DNA from: Franconibacter pulveris DSM 19144
Lineage (GTDB): Bacteria > Pseudomonadota > Gammaproteobacteria > Enterobacterales > Enterobacteriaceae
DNA length: 64,000 bases
NCBI GenBank assembly: GCA_000621185.1
Contig: KK211223.1
Location: 64,001-128,000, forward strand
Direction of reading: 5' to 3'
A program made the translations under genes and the position numbers. Numbering within the stretch: the first letter of the stretch is position 1; each line of letters opens with the position of its first letter. The notes under the pieces were generated by a model. The model was given only the letters and a program-made list of their open reading frames with translations, searched no databases and was not told the DNA's origin. Below, in pieces: positions 38,587 to 47,635 of this stretch.

Positions 38587-39223
38587 AAGGTGTCCTCTAA
38601 AAAAAGAATAAAACTGGCGGTAAAAGTGGCGTCGCCAGAGAAAAGTAACAGGCGCCAGGGCGCAAAGGGCTGCAATTATACCGCAATTCCCTGCCTTTTT
38701 TGGGTTTATTCTGCGTTAAAAACGCGAATAACGGACAGGGCGTGACACACCCTGTCAAATGCCTGGTTCATGATAGGAATGTCTCGCAGATAAAGACGGT
38801 CGGCGTATCGTTTTCTTCTCTGCTCAAGAACATATATCGTGATTTATTAGCGCGCAGTGTTATTCTGAGGAGGCTTATCTGAACGGAATTTATTAGCCTT
38901 TTACGGCAGACTGACTTTAGCGCTTTAAAACCGTCTGGTAAAGCGTGGGCGATATATCCTTTTAATCACTTAAAACACGCTATTCTGTATTGCGCCGCAA
39001 TGCGGAGGGCGTTGTAACGACGGGAAAAACATTCCCGCATTGCTTATATAGCTTAAAGTTTATTTTACCATAGCGATGGTATGGCATTTTATTAACTGGG
39101 TTGCACCTGGTGTCGTTGTGATTCGCAAGATATTTTCCTCACGTAATTATAAAAAGCGGTCTCAGATTATTAAAAAGAGAAGACACAAAAGATTAGCCAA
39201 TTTGTGTTAAGGAAAGATTTTTC
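38587..39223. other. Intergenic region yjdM / crfC
   Basis: 637 bp without a gene. One clear inverted repeat GACAGGG-CGTGACACA-CCCTGTC at 38734-38756. Promoters of yjdM (minus) and crfC (plus) must lie here; the 39000-39200 part is AT-rich. Nothing else is recognised. Confidence 0.5.
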
Positions 39224-41587
39224 ATGCACACACAGACATTTTTTGAATTAAGCCAGGAGGCGGAGCGGCTGCTTCAATTCGCGTTGCATAATCTCAACGC
39301 CTTAAAGCAGATGCCTTCCGGCATGCAGGAAAACCACCCGACGGCGGATGCCGGACGAAGCGCCACCGTTCATCCGCTGCACTTCAGCGCGCGGGGCGTA
39401 GAGGCGCAGCAGGAAACGTTGCAAAACGAGCTGCGTAAAATTACCCAACAGGAAATGGTGCTGGCGATTGTCGGCACCATGAAAGCGGGGAAATCCACCA
39501 CCATTAACGCCATTGTCGGCACAGAAGTGTTGCCTAATCGCAATCGACCGATGACTGCGTTGCCAACGCTTATTCGCCACACGCCAGGACAGAAAGAGCC
39601 GGTGTTGCATTTCTCCCACGTGCGGCCGATAGAGACCTTAATGCAGGCGCTGCAAGAGCGGCTCGCTCATTACCCCCGCGACTTGCTGGCCGGGCAGCTG
39701 GAAGTGGATAACGATATGGAAAGCCTGCTGCAGCGTATTATCAGCGGCACCACGTTTGAAAAGCACTACCTCGGCGCGCAGCCTATTTTCCACTGTCTGA
39801 AAAGCCTCAACGACCTGGTGCGGCTTTCAGGCGTGCTGGAGGTGCCTTTCCCTTTCAGCGCTTATGCGGCCATTGAGCATATTCCGGTTATCGAAGTGGA
39901 GTTCATGCATCTCGCCGGGCTTGAGAAAGGCCACGGGCAGCTGACGCTGCTGGACACGCCCGGCCCCAACGAGGCCGGGCAGCCTCATCTGCAACACATG
40001 TTGCAAGAGCAGATTTCCCGCGCCTCCGCGGTGCTGGCGGTAATGGATTACACCCAGCTAAAGTCAATTTCCGATGAAGAGGTGCGTCAGGCGCTTGCCT
40101 CCGTCAGCAAATCGGTGCCGCTGTTTGCGCTGGTTAATAAATTCGACCAGAAAGATCGCAACAGCGACGATGAAGCGCAAGTGCGCGCGCTGATTGCCGG
40201 CACGCTGATGAAAGGCGCTATCGATCCCAGCCACGTTTTCCCGGTGTCGTCGATGTGGGGCTATCTGGCGAACCGCGCCCGGCATGAGCTGGCGTTACGC
40301 GGATCGTTACCCGACCATACCGAGCAGCGCTGGGTGCAGGATTTCGCCGAAGCGGCCCTGGGACGCCGCTGGCGTACGGCGGATCTGAGCGATGTGGATC
40401 ATGTTCATCACGCGGCGAACCTGCTGTGGGAAGATTCGTTGTTCGAACAGCCCATCAAAGCGCTGTTGCACGCCGCCCACGCCAACGCCTCACTTTATGC
40501 CCTGCGTTCCGCCTCGCATAAGCTATTGAACTATGCGCAAAGCGCTGAAGAGTATCTGGCCTTTCGCTGCCAGGGGCTGGAGATTAAAAGCGAGCGGTTG
40601 CTGGAGAATATTAATCAACTGGAAGAAGATATCGACCGGCTTGAGCGTTGCCAGGAGAGCGTAAAAGAGGCGGTGCAGCACGAGGTAAAACTTGCGCTGC
40701 AAACCGGGGCGGAGTGCATCGCAGGCCATGAAAAGCAGATCCAGCAAGCCATTCATACCTATTTTCAGACCGGCAAGGTGCCGCCTATCGAGCTGAGCAG
40801 CACCATGAGCAAGGCGGTGCTTCGCCGCAGCGATTTTGAGCCAGGCTGCCAGCAGATTGTGCTGGAAGAGGAGAGCGATGCGCGCCTGATGATGCACAAG
40901 CTTCGCGCCTCGTGCGAAGTGATCCTGCTCTCTGTTCAGGAGAACCTGACGCGTGAGCTGGCGCTGCATTTTCGCCACCTTGAGAATGCGCTCGGGCGTA
41001 TTTTGCGCGACGCGATAGCGCCGATTGAAGCGCGCGTGGCGAATGGCCTTAGCCAGGCGGGATTTAGCACGCATATCTCGCTGCCGGCCTTTGAGTCGAG
41101 CCAGCTTAACTTCAACGCGCACCAGCTTTTCACCGACGTAATAGAAGAAGCGCGCGCGCCGGTCTCTCAGGCGCGTCGTCAGGGAGGCATGCGCAGCACA
41201 ATGGCGCGATGGCTTAGCAGCAATGAGTGGCGATGGGAAGAGTACACCATGACCAGCGCCCGCTATGTCATTGATTTGCCCAAGCTGCAGGAACGGCTGA
41301 GCCAGTACGTCAGTCACTTCTGCACGCAAATTCGCAAAGCGATGAATGCGCAGATTGATATCTCGGTAACGGCGGGGCTGGCGACCTTTTTCGCGGAGTT
41401 TCAGCAGGGATTAACCTCCATTGACGCCAGCCTGCGCCAGAGTCTGATGGCTCGTCAGCAAAGCGAGGCGTCGCTGGCCCAGTTGCGCCGGCAGCTTACG
41501 CACTGCGCGACGGCCGCTCAGTTTATTCATGAGGATGCAAGACTGTTGCGCGACGACATTCAAACGCTTTTCCTGGCGGAGCAGTAA
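39224..41587 (+). CDS. crfC: CrfC (YjdA), dynamin-like clamp-associated GTPase
   Basis: Dynamin-family GTPase; in E. coli it binds the DNA polymerase clamp and helps sister-replisome or nucleoid positioning. 787 residues (742 in E. coli). GTPase domain: G1 GTMKAGKS 84-91, G2 region MTALPTLIRH, G3 LLDTPGPNEAGQPH near 245, G4 VNKFDQKDRNSDD near 305. Long helical middle and effector regions follow, ending IHEDARLLRDDIQTLFLAEQ. ATG follows AAGGAAAG. Only 2 bp from yjcZ, so an operon. The middle region is about 45 residues longer than the E. coli protein. Confidence 0.93.
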   Translation: MHTQTFFELSQEAERLLQFALHNLNALKQMPSGMQENHPTADAGRSATVHPLHFSARGVEAQQETLQNELRKITQQEMVLAIVGTMKAGKSTTINAIVGTEVLPNRNRPMTALPTLIRHTPGQKEPVLHFSHVRPIETLMQALQERLAHYPRDLLAGQLEVDNDMESLLQRIISGTTFEKHYLGAQPIFHCLKSLNDLVRLSGVLEVPFPFSAYAAIEHIPVIEVEFMHLAGLEKGHGQLTLLDTPGPNEAGQPHLQHMLQEQISRASAVLAVMDYTQLKSISDEEVRQALASVSKSVPLFALVNKFDQKDRNSDDEAQVRALIAGTLMKGAIDPSHVFPVSSMWGYLANRARHELALRGSLPDHTEQRWVQDFAEAALGRRWRTADLSDVDHVHHAANLLWEDSLFEQPIKALLHAAHANASLYALRSASHKLLNYAQSAEEYLAFRCQGLEIKSERLLENINQLEEDIDRLERCQESVKEAVQHEVKLALQTGAECIAGHEKQIQQAIHTYFQTGKVPPIELSSTMSKAVLRRSDFEPGCQQIVLEEESDARLMMHKLRASCEVILLSVQENLTRELALHFRHLENALGRILRDAIAPIEARVANGLSQAGFSTHISLPAFESSQLNFNAHQLFTDVIEEARAPVSQARRQGGMRSTMARWLSSNEWRWEEYTMTSARYVIDLPKLQERLSQYVSHFCTQIRKAMNAQIDISVTAGLATFFAEFQQGLTSIDASLRQSLMARQQSEASLAQLRRQLTHCATAAQFIHEDARLLRDDIQTLFLAEQ

Positions 41588-41589
41588 CT

Positions 41590-42456
41590 ATGAGCAGCCT
41601 GTTAATGGAAGGCCCGGGGCGGCACGTTAGCTGCCTCGGCATCAAACTGATGGTGGATTTAGCGAAGGGCATTCATCAGACGCGTCCGAGCCGGCTTGCG
41701 CCGCACCAGCAGACGATTCGTGAACGTTTGACCCAGGAGCTAATGCATAAAGCGCCGTTGCGTCAGTGGGCGGCGTCAGGCTCGTTGATGCACAACGACG
41801 TCCGGCTGCTGCAATGGCTCGATCAACTGGCCGGGCTTTTATCGCCCGGCCATCTGGCGATAAGTCTGGTCGCAGACCGGCTTAGCAAACTTCAGGCGCA
41901 GGCCGGTAATGACGCCGGGCTGCACGCCCAACTGGAAATGCTGAGTACGCAGTTTCAGCAGCGCATGACGCGTCTGGAAACGCAGCGGCAGAAACGCGAT
42001 TTACCAGCGGAGGCGCATCAGCACTGCGAACAGGTGCTTGAGCGCTGGCGCGGCGGGCGCTACAACGCCTGGTCGCCCGCTGGCCGCTGCTATGTCGCGC
42101 TGGAAGAGCTGCGTTGGGGCGCCTTTGGCGAGGCCGTGCGCCTGGGAACGGCGGATGAAAGCGAAACGCTGCTGGCGCGGTTGCGCCAGCTTGCCAGCGA
42201 GCAACTGGCGGACTCGGTGAACGCCTCCGCGGGCACCCGCCATTTTTATCACCACTGGCTCACCACGCCGCCTGCGCCAGGGCTGATGGATTACAAAGAT
42301 ACGCTGAGCTGGCTTGGCGACTGGAGCGACAGCGAACGCCAGCCCGTCGCCTGGTCCGTCACCCAGACCTGGCAGAGCGTGGCGCTCGGCATGCCGCGTC
42401 TCTGCTCCGCCACGCGGCTCGCCAGAGCGATGGTGGATGAGGTCTTTATGGCGTAG
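41590..42456 (+). CDS. yjcZ: YjcZ, crfC-linked protein
   Basis: 288 residues (292 in E. coli). N-terminus MSSLLMEGPGRHVSCLGIKLMVDLAKGIHQTRPSRL and LMHNDVRLLQWLDQLAGLLSPGHLAISLV are the conserved family blocks. Mostly helical, cytosolic, no catalytic motif seen. Function unknown; over-expression in E. coli was reported to suppress a motility defect. Starts 2 bp after crfC, so likely made with it. Confidence 0.9.
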   Translation: MSSLLMEGPGRHVSCLGIKLMVDLAKGIHQTRPSRLAPHQQTIRERLTQELMHKAPLRQWAASGSLMHNDVRLLQWLDQLAGLLSPGHLAISLVADRLSKLQAQAGNDAGLHAQLEMLSTQFQQRMTRLETQRQKRDLPAEAHQHCEQVLERWRGGRYNAWSPAGRCYVALEELRWGAFGEAVRLGTADESETLLARLRQLASEQLADSVNASAGTRHFYHHWLTTPPAPGLMDYKDTLSWLGDWSDSERQPVAWSVTQTWQSVALGMPRLCSATRLARAMVDEVFMA

Positions 42457-42463
42457 GCGCGGC

Positions 42464-43375
42464 TCAGGCGTCGTTAAGCCACTGAATGAAAAAGTCGCTG
42501 AAGGCGCTTACCTGGGCGGGTTGAAAACGGCGCTGAGGATAGACAATCTGCAATCCCACCTGCTTTTCGTCACGGGCGTTAAACCCGATAAACGCCCCGG
42601 CGAAAAGCACGTTCAGCCTGCCTTCTTCTACGTCGCGCTTTACGTCCCACCAGGATTTGCCGGCGATGCCGGCGCCCGCCAGCGCCCACTGGCGCAAAAG
42701 CGCGCCGTCGCTGCAAACCATATGCGGCGCGACGCGAACGGTCTGCATTTTTCCCTGCTGCTCAAAACGCCATTCGTTAAGGATTTCGCCATGCCGCTCC
42801 ATCGCAAGACAGCGGTGTTCCGCCAGCGCTTCCGGCGTCGCGGGCGATCCGTATTTCGCCAGATAACCGGGAGAGGCGACCAGCACGCGGTGATTCGGGC
42901 CGACAGAGCGCATAGCGAGGCGGCTGTCCGGCAGGTTGCCGAAGCGGATGCTCATGTCGAGGCGGTGCGCTATCAGGTCCACGACCTCTTCGGCGAGCAG
43001 CAGCACGCTTTTTACCTGCGGGTGCAACTGTGAAAACGCCAGCAGCGCCGGAGAAAGAAACTGGCGACCAAAGTCGGAAGGTGAGGCGATGCGCAACGTG
43101 CCGCTAAGCTCTCCCTCTTTTTGCGACAGCTTCGCCTCCGCCAGGCTGACCTCTTCCAGCACGCGCAAAGCAGCGTGATAAAACTCCTCGCCCGCGCGGG
43201 TAAGGGCGATAGCGCGCGTGGACCGGTTGAAAAAGCGCGTCTGGTAACGCTCCTCCAGCGCTTTCAGCCGTGCGGTCATGGTCGCAGGGGAGAGAGTAAG
43301 CCGCCTGCCCGCCGCCGCCAGTCCGCCCGCTTCCACCACCGCCACCAGCAGCGCCATATCCTCAAGCTTGCCCAT
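42464..43375 (-). CDS. LysR-family transcriptional regulator
   Basis: 303 residues. Winged helix-turn-helix at 1-60 (MALLVAVVEAGGLAAAGRRLTLSPATMTARLKALEERYQTRFFNRSTRAIALT), effector-binding domain about 90-300; belongs to the common AaeR/DmlR-like branch judged by RSTRAIALTRAGEEFY. Divergent from the SDR gene with a 105-bp gap, so it most likely controls that gene. Effector unknown. Confidence 0.87.
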   Translation of the reverse strand: MGKLEDMALLVAVVEAGGLAAAGRRLTLSPATMTARLKALEERYQTRFFNRSTRAIALTRAGEEFYHAALRVLEEVSLAEAKLSQKEGELSGTLRIASPSDFGRQFLSPALLAFSQLHPQVKSVLLLAEEVVDLIAHRLDMSIRFGNLPDSRLAMRSVGPNHRVLVASPGYLAKYGSPATPEALAEHRCLAMERHGEILNEWRFEQQGKMQTVRVAPHMVCSDGALLRQWALAGAGIAGKSWWDVKRDVEEGRLNVLFAGAFIGFNARDEKQVGLQIVYPQRRFQPAQVSAFSDFFIQWLNDA

Positions 43376-43480
43376 TATTCCGTTTTCCTGAATAGAGCCT
43401 GTTTTTTTGCTGCAATTATCAAAGATGAGCCGGAGAAGTAAAGTCGCTTTATCGCAGACAGAGACGATGAGGAGATTACG

Positions 43481-44200
43481 ATGAGCAGCACAAGAACCCT
43501 GATTATTGGCGGCGCGACAGGCATTGGCTTCGCAGTAGCCCAGGCGTTAAGCGAGCGGGAGGGCAGCATTGTGCTGGCCGGACGAGACGAGGAGAAACTG
43601 GCGGCGGCGAAAGCGCGGCTGCATGGCGTGGCGAAAACGCAGACCGTCACGCTGGATGTTGCAAGCGAAGCGCAGGTCGCGCAGCTCGCGCAAACGCTCG
43701 GGGCGGTGGATCATATTATCGTGACGGCTGGCTCGCAGGCGCCCGGCGGCGCGCTTTCGCAGGTTGACATCAGCGCGGCGAAGCAGGCCTTCGACACCAA
43801 ATTTTGGGGCAGCATCGCCGTGGCGCATCATCTCGCCGGGCTTATCCGCCCTGGCGGTTCCCTGACGCTGACCACCGGTTTTCTGGCGCGCCGGGCCGTA
43901 CCCGGAACGTTTGTAAAAACCGCCATTAACGCCGCGCTGGAGGCGACGGTAAAAGTGCTGGCGCGGGAGTTGGCTCCGCTGCGCGTAAATGCGGTAAGCC
44001 CGGGGCTGACCGACACCGAAGCTTACGCCGCCATGACGCCTGAAGCGCGGGAGCAGATGCTGGCGCGTGCCGCCGCAACGTTGCCGGCGGGGCGGTTCGG
44101 CCGACCGGAAGATATGGCGCAGGGGTATCTGTTTGTTATCGACAACCCGTTTGTTACCGGCACGGTGGTGGATATTGAGGGCGGGGCGTTAATTAACTAA
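43481..44200 (+). CDS. SDR-family protein lacking the Tyr-Lys catalytic pair
   Basis: 239 residues with a Rossmann fold: cofactor loop GGATGIG at residues 9-15, VTLDVAS (adenine pocket), and the C-terminal PEDMAQGYLFVIDNPFVTGTVVDIEGGALIN typical of short-chain dehydrogenases. At the position of the YxxxK active site the sequence reads GTFVKTAINAALEATVKVLARELAP, so Tyr and Lys are replaced. NAD(P) binding seems kept but ordinary SDR oxidoreductase chemistry is doubtful; it could be a regulator or use another mechanism. Ribosome binding site GAGGAG. Partner of the divergent LysR gene. Confidence 0.85.
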   Translation: MSSTRTLIIGGATGIGFAVAQALSEREGSIVLAGRDEEKLAAAKARLHGVAKTQTVTLDVASEAQVAQLAQTLGAVDHIIVTAGSQAPGGALSQVDISAAKQAFDTKFWGSIAVAHHLAGLIRPGGSLTLTTGFLARRAVPGTFVKTAINAALEATVKVLARELAPLRVNAVSPGLTDTEAYAAMTPEAREQMLARAAATLPAGRFGRPEDMAQGYLFVIDNPFVTGTVVDIEGGALIN

Positions 44201-44311
44201 GGCGTGGCGGCGGACCCCGTCGCCTGTTCACGCTAAGCGAGGGCGGCTTCTGGCGCACCTGGCCCGCTGCTGTCTTTTATTTCCCTCTCTTTTGCCCGCT
44301 CATCCTTAACC

Positions 44312-44337
44312 AAAAAGAAACCCCGCTTTCGCGGGGC
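44312..44337 (-). terminator. Intrinsic terminator of kdgT
   Basis: Minus strand CCCCGC-GAAA-GCGGGG followed by TTTCTTTTT, just after kdgT. Confidence 0.88.
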
Positions 44338-44343
44338 TTCGCA

Positions 44344-45336
44344 TTACCTTTGCAGCGACTGCTCGCTGACCGGTTTTGCCTGCGGCACGCTCTTCGCGAC
44401 GTGCCTTGCGTACAGTGCCGTAATGATAGGCACAAGGATGGCGGTGACGATGACGCTTGCCGCGACCAGCGCGGTGGCGGAAGCGGCCACGGGCTCAAAC
44501 GCCGGGTTAATCTGCGCGATGATAACCGGGTTAGCCACCGCCGCGCCCGCGGCCGACGAGGCCGCGATGCCCGCCGTGCCGTTGCCGCCGCCAATCACTT
44601 TATCGGCGATAATCAACGGAATGCCGGTGATGATAATGACCGCTACGCCAAGCAGCACGCCGAGCAGGCCGGTATCCATAATGACGCCCAGGTTGATGGT
44701 GTTGCCGAGCGCGAAGCCGAAGAAGGGGATCAACACTGGCGTGGCCTTGCTGAAGAAGGCGCGCAGATCGTGGTCAAGGTTGCCAAGCGTAAAGCCAATC
44801 AGGAACGGCAGCACCGCGCCGACAAAGTGATGCGGTTCAAACGAGGCCAGACCGGCGGAACCCAGAATAACCATGGTCATCAGCGGACCGGACTCCAGCG
44901 ACATCAGCACGAAGGCGCCAGATTCCTCTTTGGTGCCGTACTGGTTCATCAGGCTGGCGTAGAGACCGCCGTTGGTCATATCCATCGCGGAAACGATAGC
45001 CAGTACAGAGAGCCCCGCCAGGAAACCGGTCTGAATGCCGGTATCGGGAATAAACATAGAGGCAATCATCGCCACCACCCACGCCACGGCGATTTTGGTT
45101 ATCACCAGCGTGCCCGATTTACGTAATACCGTACCGGTGGCGCGTAAATCAATTGACGCGCCGATACAGAAAAACCAGACGGCGAGAATGGGCACCGTGC
45201 CGGTAATCATCCCTTTTGTAAACGAACCGAAATAAGCCCCTGTTTCTGGAGCGAAAGTATTTAAAACCGCGCCAAGCAGCAGCGGGATAAGCATCATCCC
45301 GCCCGGGATGCGTTCCATTGTGGCTTTAATTTTCAT
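44344..45336 (-). CDS. kdgT: KdgT, 2-keto-3-deoxygluconate permease
   Basis: Proton symporter that imports 2-keto-3-deoxygluconate, a pectin/alginate breakdown intermediate. 330 residues (327 in E. coli), about 10 membrane segments. Blocks [75 protein letters not shown] and [20 protein letters not shown] match the family. Divergent from kduI across a 408-bp region with a KdgR-like box. Confidence 0.95.
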   Translation of the reverse strand: MKIKATMERIPGGMMLIPLLLGAVLNTFAPETGAYFGSFTKGMITGTVPILAVWFFCIGASIDLRATGTVLRKSGTLVITKIAVAWVVAMIASMFIPDTGIQTGFLAGLSVLAIVSAMDMTNGGLYASLMNQYGTKEESGAFVLMSLESGPLMTMVILGSAGLASFEPHHFVGAVLPFLIGFTLGNLDHDLRAFFSKATPVLIPFFGFALGNTINLGVIMDTGLLGVLLGVAVIIITGIPLIIADKVIGGGNGTAGIAASSAAGAAVANPVIIAQINPAFEPVAASATALVAASVIVTAILVPIITALYARHVAKSVPQAKPVSEQSLQR

Positions 45337-45744
45337 AAAAATACCTCAGCAGTCTGTTCTGCACCGGAGCTAAAAAAGGGTAAAGCGATCCCGTCGACGA
45401 AAATTTTTATTTTTCATCGCCTTATGCGTATTTCCTGGTAAGCCTCTCACTGCGTTGACGCAGCGGCAGGCGTAACGTGTGGCAATCAGAAAAAGCGTTT
45501 TTGTCGCTGATTTATCCTGTTCGTTAACTAACTGGTGCTACTATCCTCTGTATGGAATATTGATTCAATAGTAATGAAACACTGTTTTAGTTATCCTTGT
45601 CACATTATTGATTGCGCGGTTTGTTACCATGAATGACAGTGAAAATTAATGTAAAAACCTTGTTATTTATTGTTTTGAATATTCAGTGTTAATAATCACC
45701 TGGGTTATTTCTTAAGCCCGGAAAAAACAGATTGAGGAGCCAGA
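45337..45744. promoter_or_regulatory. Divergent kdgT/kduI regulatory region
   Basis: 408 bp without a gene, AT-rich in its right half. Carries the KdgR-like box at 45573-45592 and a second weaker element ATTGTTTTGAATATT near 45669-45683, plus an isolated TCACA near 45600. Confidence 0.5.
45573..45592. promoter_or_regulatory. KdgR operator
   Basis: AATGAAACACTGTTTTAGTT resembles the KdgR consensus (AATGAAAC-x-x-GTTTCATT type). KdgR represses kdgT, kduI and kduD in enterobacteria and is relieved by 2-keto-3-deoxygluconate. Confidence 0.65.
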
Positions 45745-46581
45745 ATGGACGTTCGCCAGAGCATTCATAGCGATCACGCAAAAACCCTGGATACGGCCGG
45801 GTTACGCAAAGAATTTTTGATTGAAAAAATTTTTATCGCTGACGACTACACCATGACCTACAGCCACATCGACCGCATCATCGTGGGCGGCGTTATGCCG
45901 GTAAGCCGCACCGTAAGCGTGGGCGGCGAAGTGGGCAAACAGTTGGGCGTCAGCTATTTCCTGGAGCGCCGCGAGCTGGGCGTTATTAACATCGGCGGCG
46001 CGGGCATCATCACCGTTGACGGCACGCGTTACGAAATGAACCCGCGCGACGGGCTTTATGTGGGCAAAGGGGCGAAAGAGGTGGTGTTTGAGAGCGTGGA
46101 CACCGCGACGCCTGCGCGCTTCTATTATAACTGCGCCCCTGCGCATACCACTTTCCCGACCAAACGCGTGACGCCAGCCGACGTTTCGCCGGTGACGCTT
46201 GGCGACGATGTCACCAGCAACCGCCGCACCATCAATAAATATTTCATTCCGGACGTGCTGGAAACCTGCCAGCTCAGCATGGGCCTGACTGAACTGGCGC
46301 CGGGCAACCTGTGGAATACCATGCCGTGCCATACCCACGAGCGCCGCATGGAGGTCTATTTCTACTTTGGGCTTGAAGAGAACAGCTGCGTGTTCCATAT
46401 GATGGGGCAGCCGCAGGAGACGCGGCACCTTGTGGTGCAAAATGAGCAGGCGGTGATTTCGCCGAGCTGGTCGATTCACTCCGGCGTCGGCACCCGCGCT
46501 TATACCTTTATCTGGGGCATGGTGGGAGAAAACCAGGTCTTTGACGATATGGACCACGTCGCGATCAAAGATCTGCGTTAA
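45745..46581 (+). CDS. kduI: KduI, 5-keto-4-deoxyuronate isomerase
   Basis: Isomerises 5-keto-4-deoxyuronate to 3-deoxy-D-glycero-2,5-hexodiulosonate in pectin/hexuronate breakdown. 278 residues, as in E. coli; cupin fold with zinc ligands in [14 protein letters not shown] (His196, His198, Glu203) and in WSIHSGVG (His245). GAGGAG ribosome binding site. kduD does not follow; a terminator does. Coupled functionally to kdgT opposite. Confidence 0.97.
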   Translation: MDVRQSIHSDHAKTLDTAGLRKEFLIEKIFIADDYTMTYSHIDRIIVGGVMPVSRTVSVGGEVGKQLGVSYFLERRELGVINIGGAGIITVDGTRYEMNPRDGLYVGKGAKEVVFESVDTATPARFYYNCAPAHTTFPTKRVTPADVSPVTLGDDVTSNRRTINKYFIPDVLETCQLSMGLTELAPGNLWNTMPCHTHERRMEVYFYFGLEENSCVFHMMGQPQETRHLVVQNEQAVISPSWSIHSGVGTRAYTFIWGMVGENQVFDDMDHVAIKDLR

Positions 46582-46620
46582 CTCTCTGTCTGTTTTAAAA
46601 AAGCAGTAAGCCAGCGCAAT

Positions 46621-46652
46621 AAAAAAGCCCCTGTCTTCCGGGGGCTTTTTTT
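46621..46652. terminator. Bidirectional terminator kduI / yghU
   Basis: AAAAAGCCCC - TGTCTTCCG - GGGGCTTTTT with T runs on both strands, between the convergent genes. Confidence 0.92.
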
Positions 46653-46657
46653 ATCGC

Positions 46658-47503
46658 TTAAAGACCGAGTTCGTCAAAATCGGAAGCGCTATGGCGCTCG
46701 TGGAGCTGCTTATCGCCCCAGGTGCGGTTAACGATGCTGCCGCGCTGCACCGCCGGGCGCTCTGCTATCGCTTTCGCCCAGCGCATCACGTTGTGATAAG
46801 ACTCCGCTTGCAGGAACTCGCTTGAGTCATACAGGCCGGAAAGGATCAGGTTGCCATACCACGGCCAGATGGCGATATCGGCAATGCTGTACTCATCGCC
46901 CGCGATGAACTTGTGCTCCGCCAGCTGGCGGTCCAGCACGTCGAGCTGACGCTTGGCTTCCATGGTGAAACGGTTGATGGCGTACTCAATTTTCACCGGG
47001 GCGTAATGGTAGAAGTGACCAAAGCCGCCGCCGAGGTAAGGCGCGGAGCCTTGCAGCCAGAAGAGCCAGTTCAGCGCTTCGGTACGTCCGGCCAGCGTTT
47101 TCGGCAACAGCTGACCGAACTTCTCCGCCAGATAAAGCAAAATGTGGCCCGACTCAAAAACGCGGATCGGCGTGCCGGTGGAGTAGTCCAGCAGCGCCGG
47201 GATTTTCGAGTTGGGGTTGACCGCCACAAAACCGCTGGAGAACTGGTCGCCTTCGCTGATGCGAATCAGGTGCGCGTCATACTCCGCGCCGCTTTCGCCG
47301 AGCGCCAGCAGCTCTTCCAGCATAATCGTCACCTTCTGGCCGTTGGGCGTGCCGAGAGAGTAGAGCTGGAGCGGGTGTTTGCCCACCGGCAGATCTTTTT
47401 CATGGGTGGGGCCAGCGATAGGACGGTTAATTTTCGACCAGGAGCCGCCATCCTGCGAGTTCCAGGTCCAGACTTTCGGGGGCTGATAATCATTTTCTGA
47501 CAT
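46658..47503 (-). CDS. yghU: YghU, disulfide-bond oxidoreductase / GST
   Basis: Nu-class glutathione transferase with glutathione-disulfide reductase and organic peroxidase activity in E. coli. 281 residues (288 in E. coli). N-terminal extension WTWNSQDGG..INRPIAGPTHEKDLPVG typical of the class, TPNGQKVTIMLEELLALG (active-site region), NPNSKIPALLDY, FESGHILLYLAEKFG, and GGGFGHFYHYAPVKIEYAINRFTMEAKRQLDVLD in the helical domain. C-terminus QLHERHSASDFDELGL. Single gene. Confidence 0.94.
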   Translation of the reverse strand: MSENDYQPPKVWTWNSQDGGSWSKINRPIAGPTHEKDLPVGKHPLQLYSLGTPNGQKVTIMLEELLALGESGAEYDAHLIRISEGDQFSSGFVAVNPNSKIPALLDYSTGTPIRVFESGHILLYLAEKFGQLLPKTLAGRTEALNWLFWLQGSAPYLGGGFGHFYHYAPVKIEYAINRFTMEAKRQLDVLDRQLAEHKFIAGDEYSIADIAIWPWYGNLILSGLYDSSEFLQAESYHNVMRWAKAIAERPAVQRGSIVNRTWGDKQLHERHSASDFDELGL

Positions 47504-47600
47504 AGTAGATCCGCCTTAAGTGATGGGTGGGTGTTTTGCGTTTCTGGAGTGTAGCAGCAGCGCGTCAAGAAAAGTGTTAGCAACTCGTGGCGTTAAACAA

Positions 47601-47626
47601 TGACAAAGCCCCGGGCGGGGCTTTGT
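47601..47626 (-). terminator. Terminator hairpin of chemoreceptor gene
   Basis: Minus strand CAAAGCCCCG-CC-CGGGGCTTTG followed by TCATTG; stable stem, weak T tract. Confidence 0.55.
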
Positions 47627-47635
47627 TCAACATCA

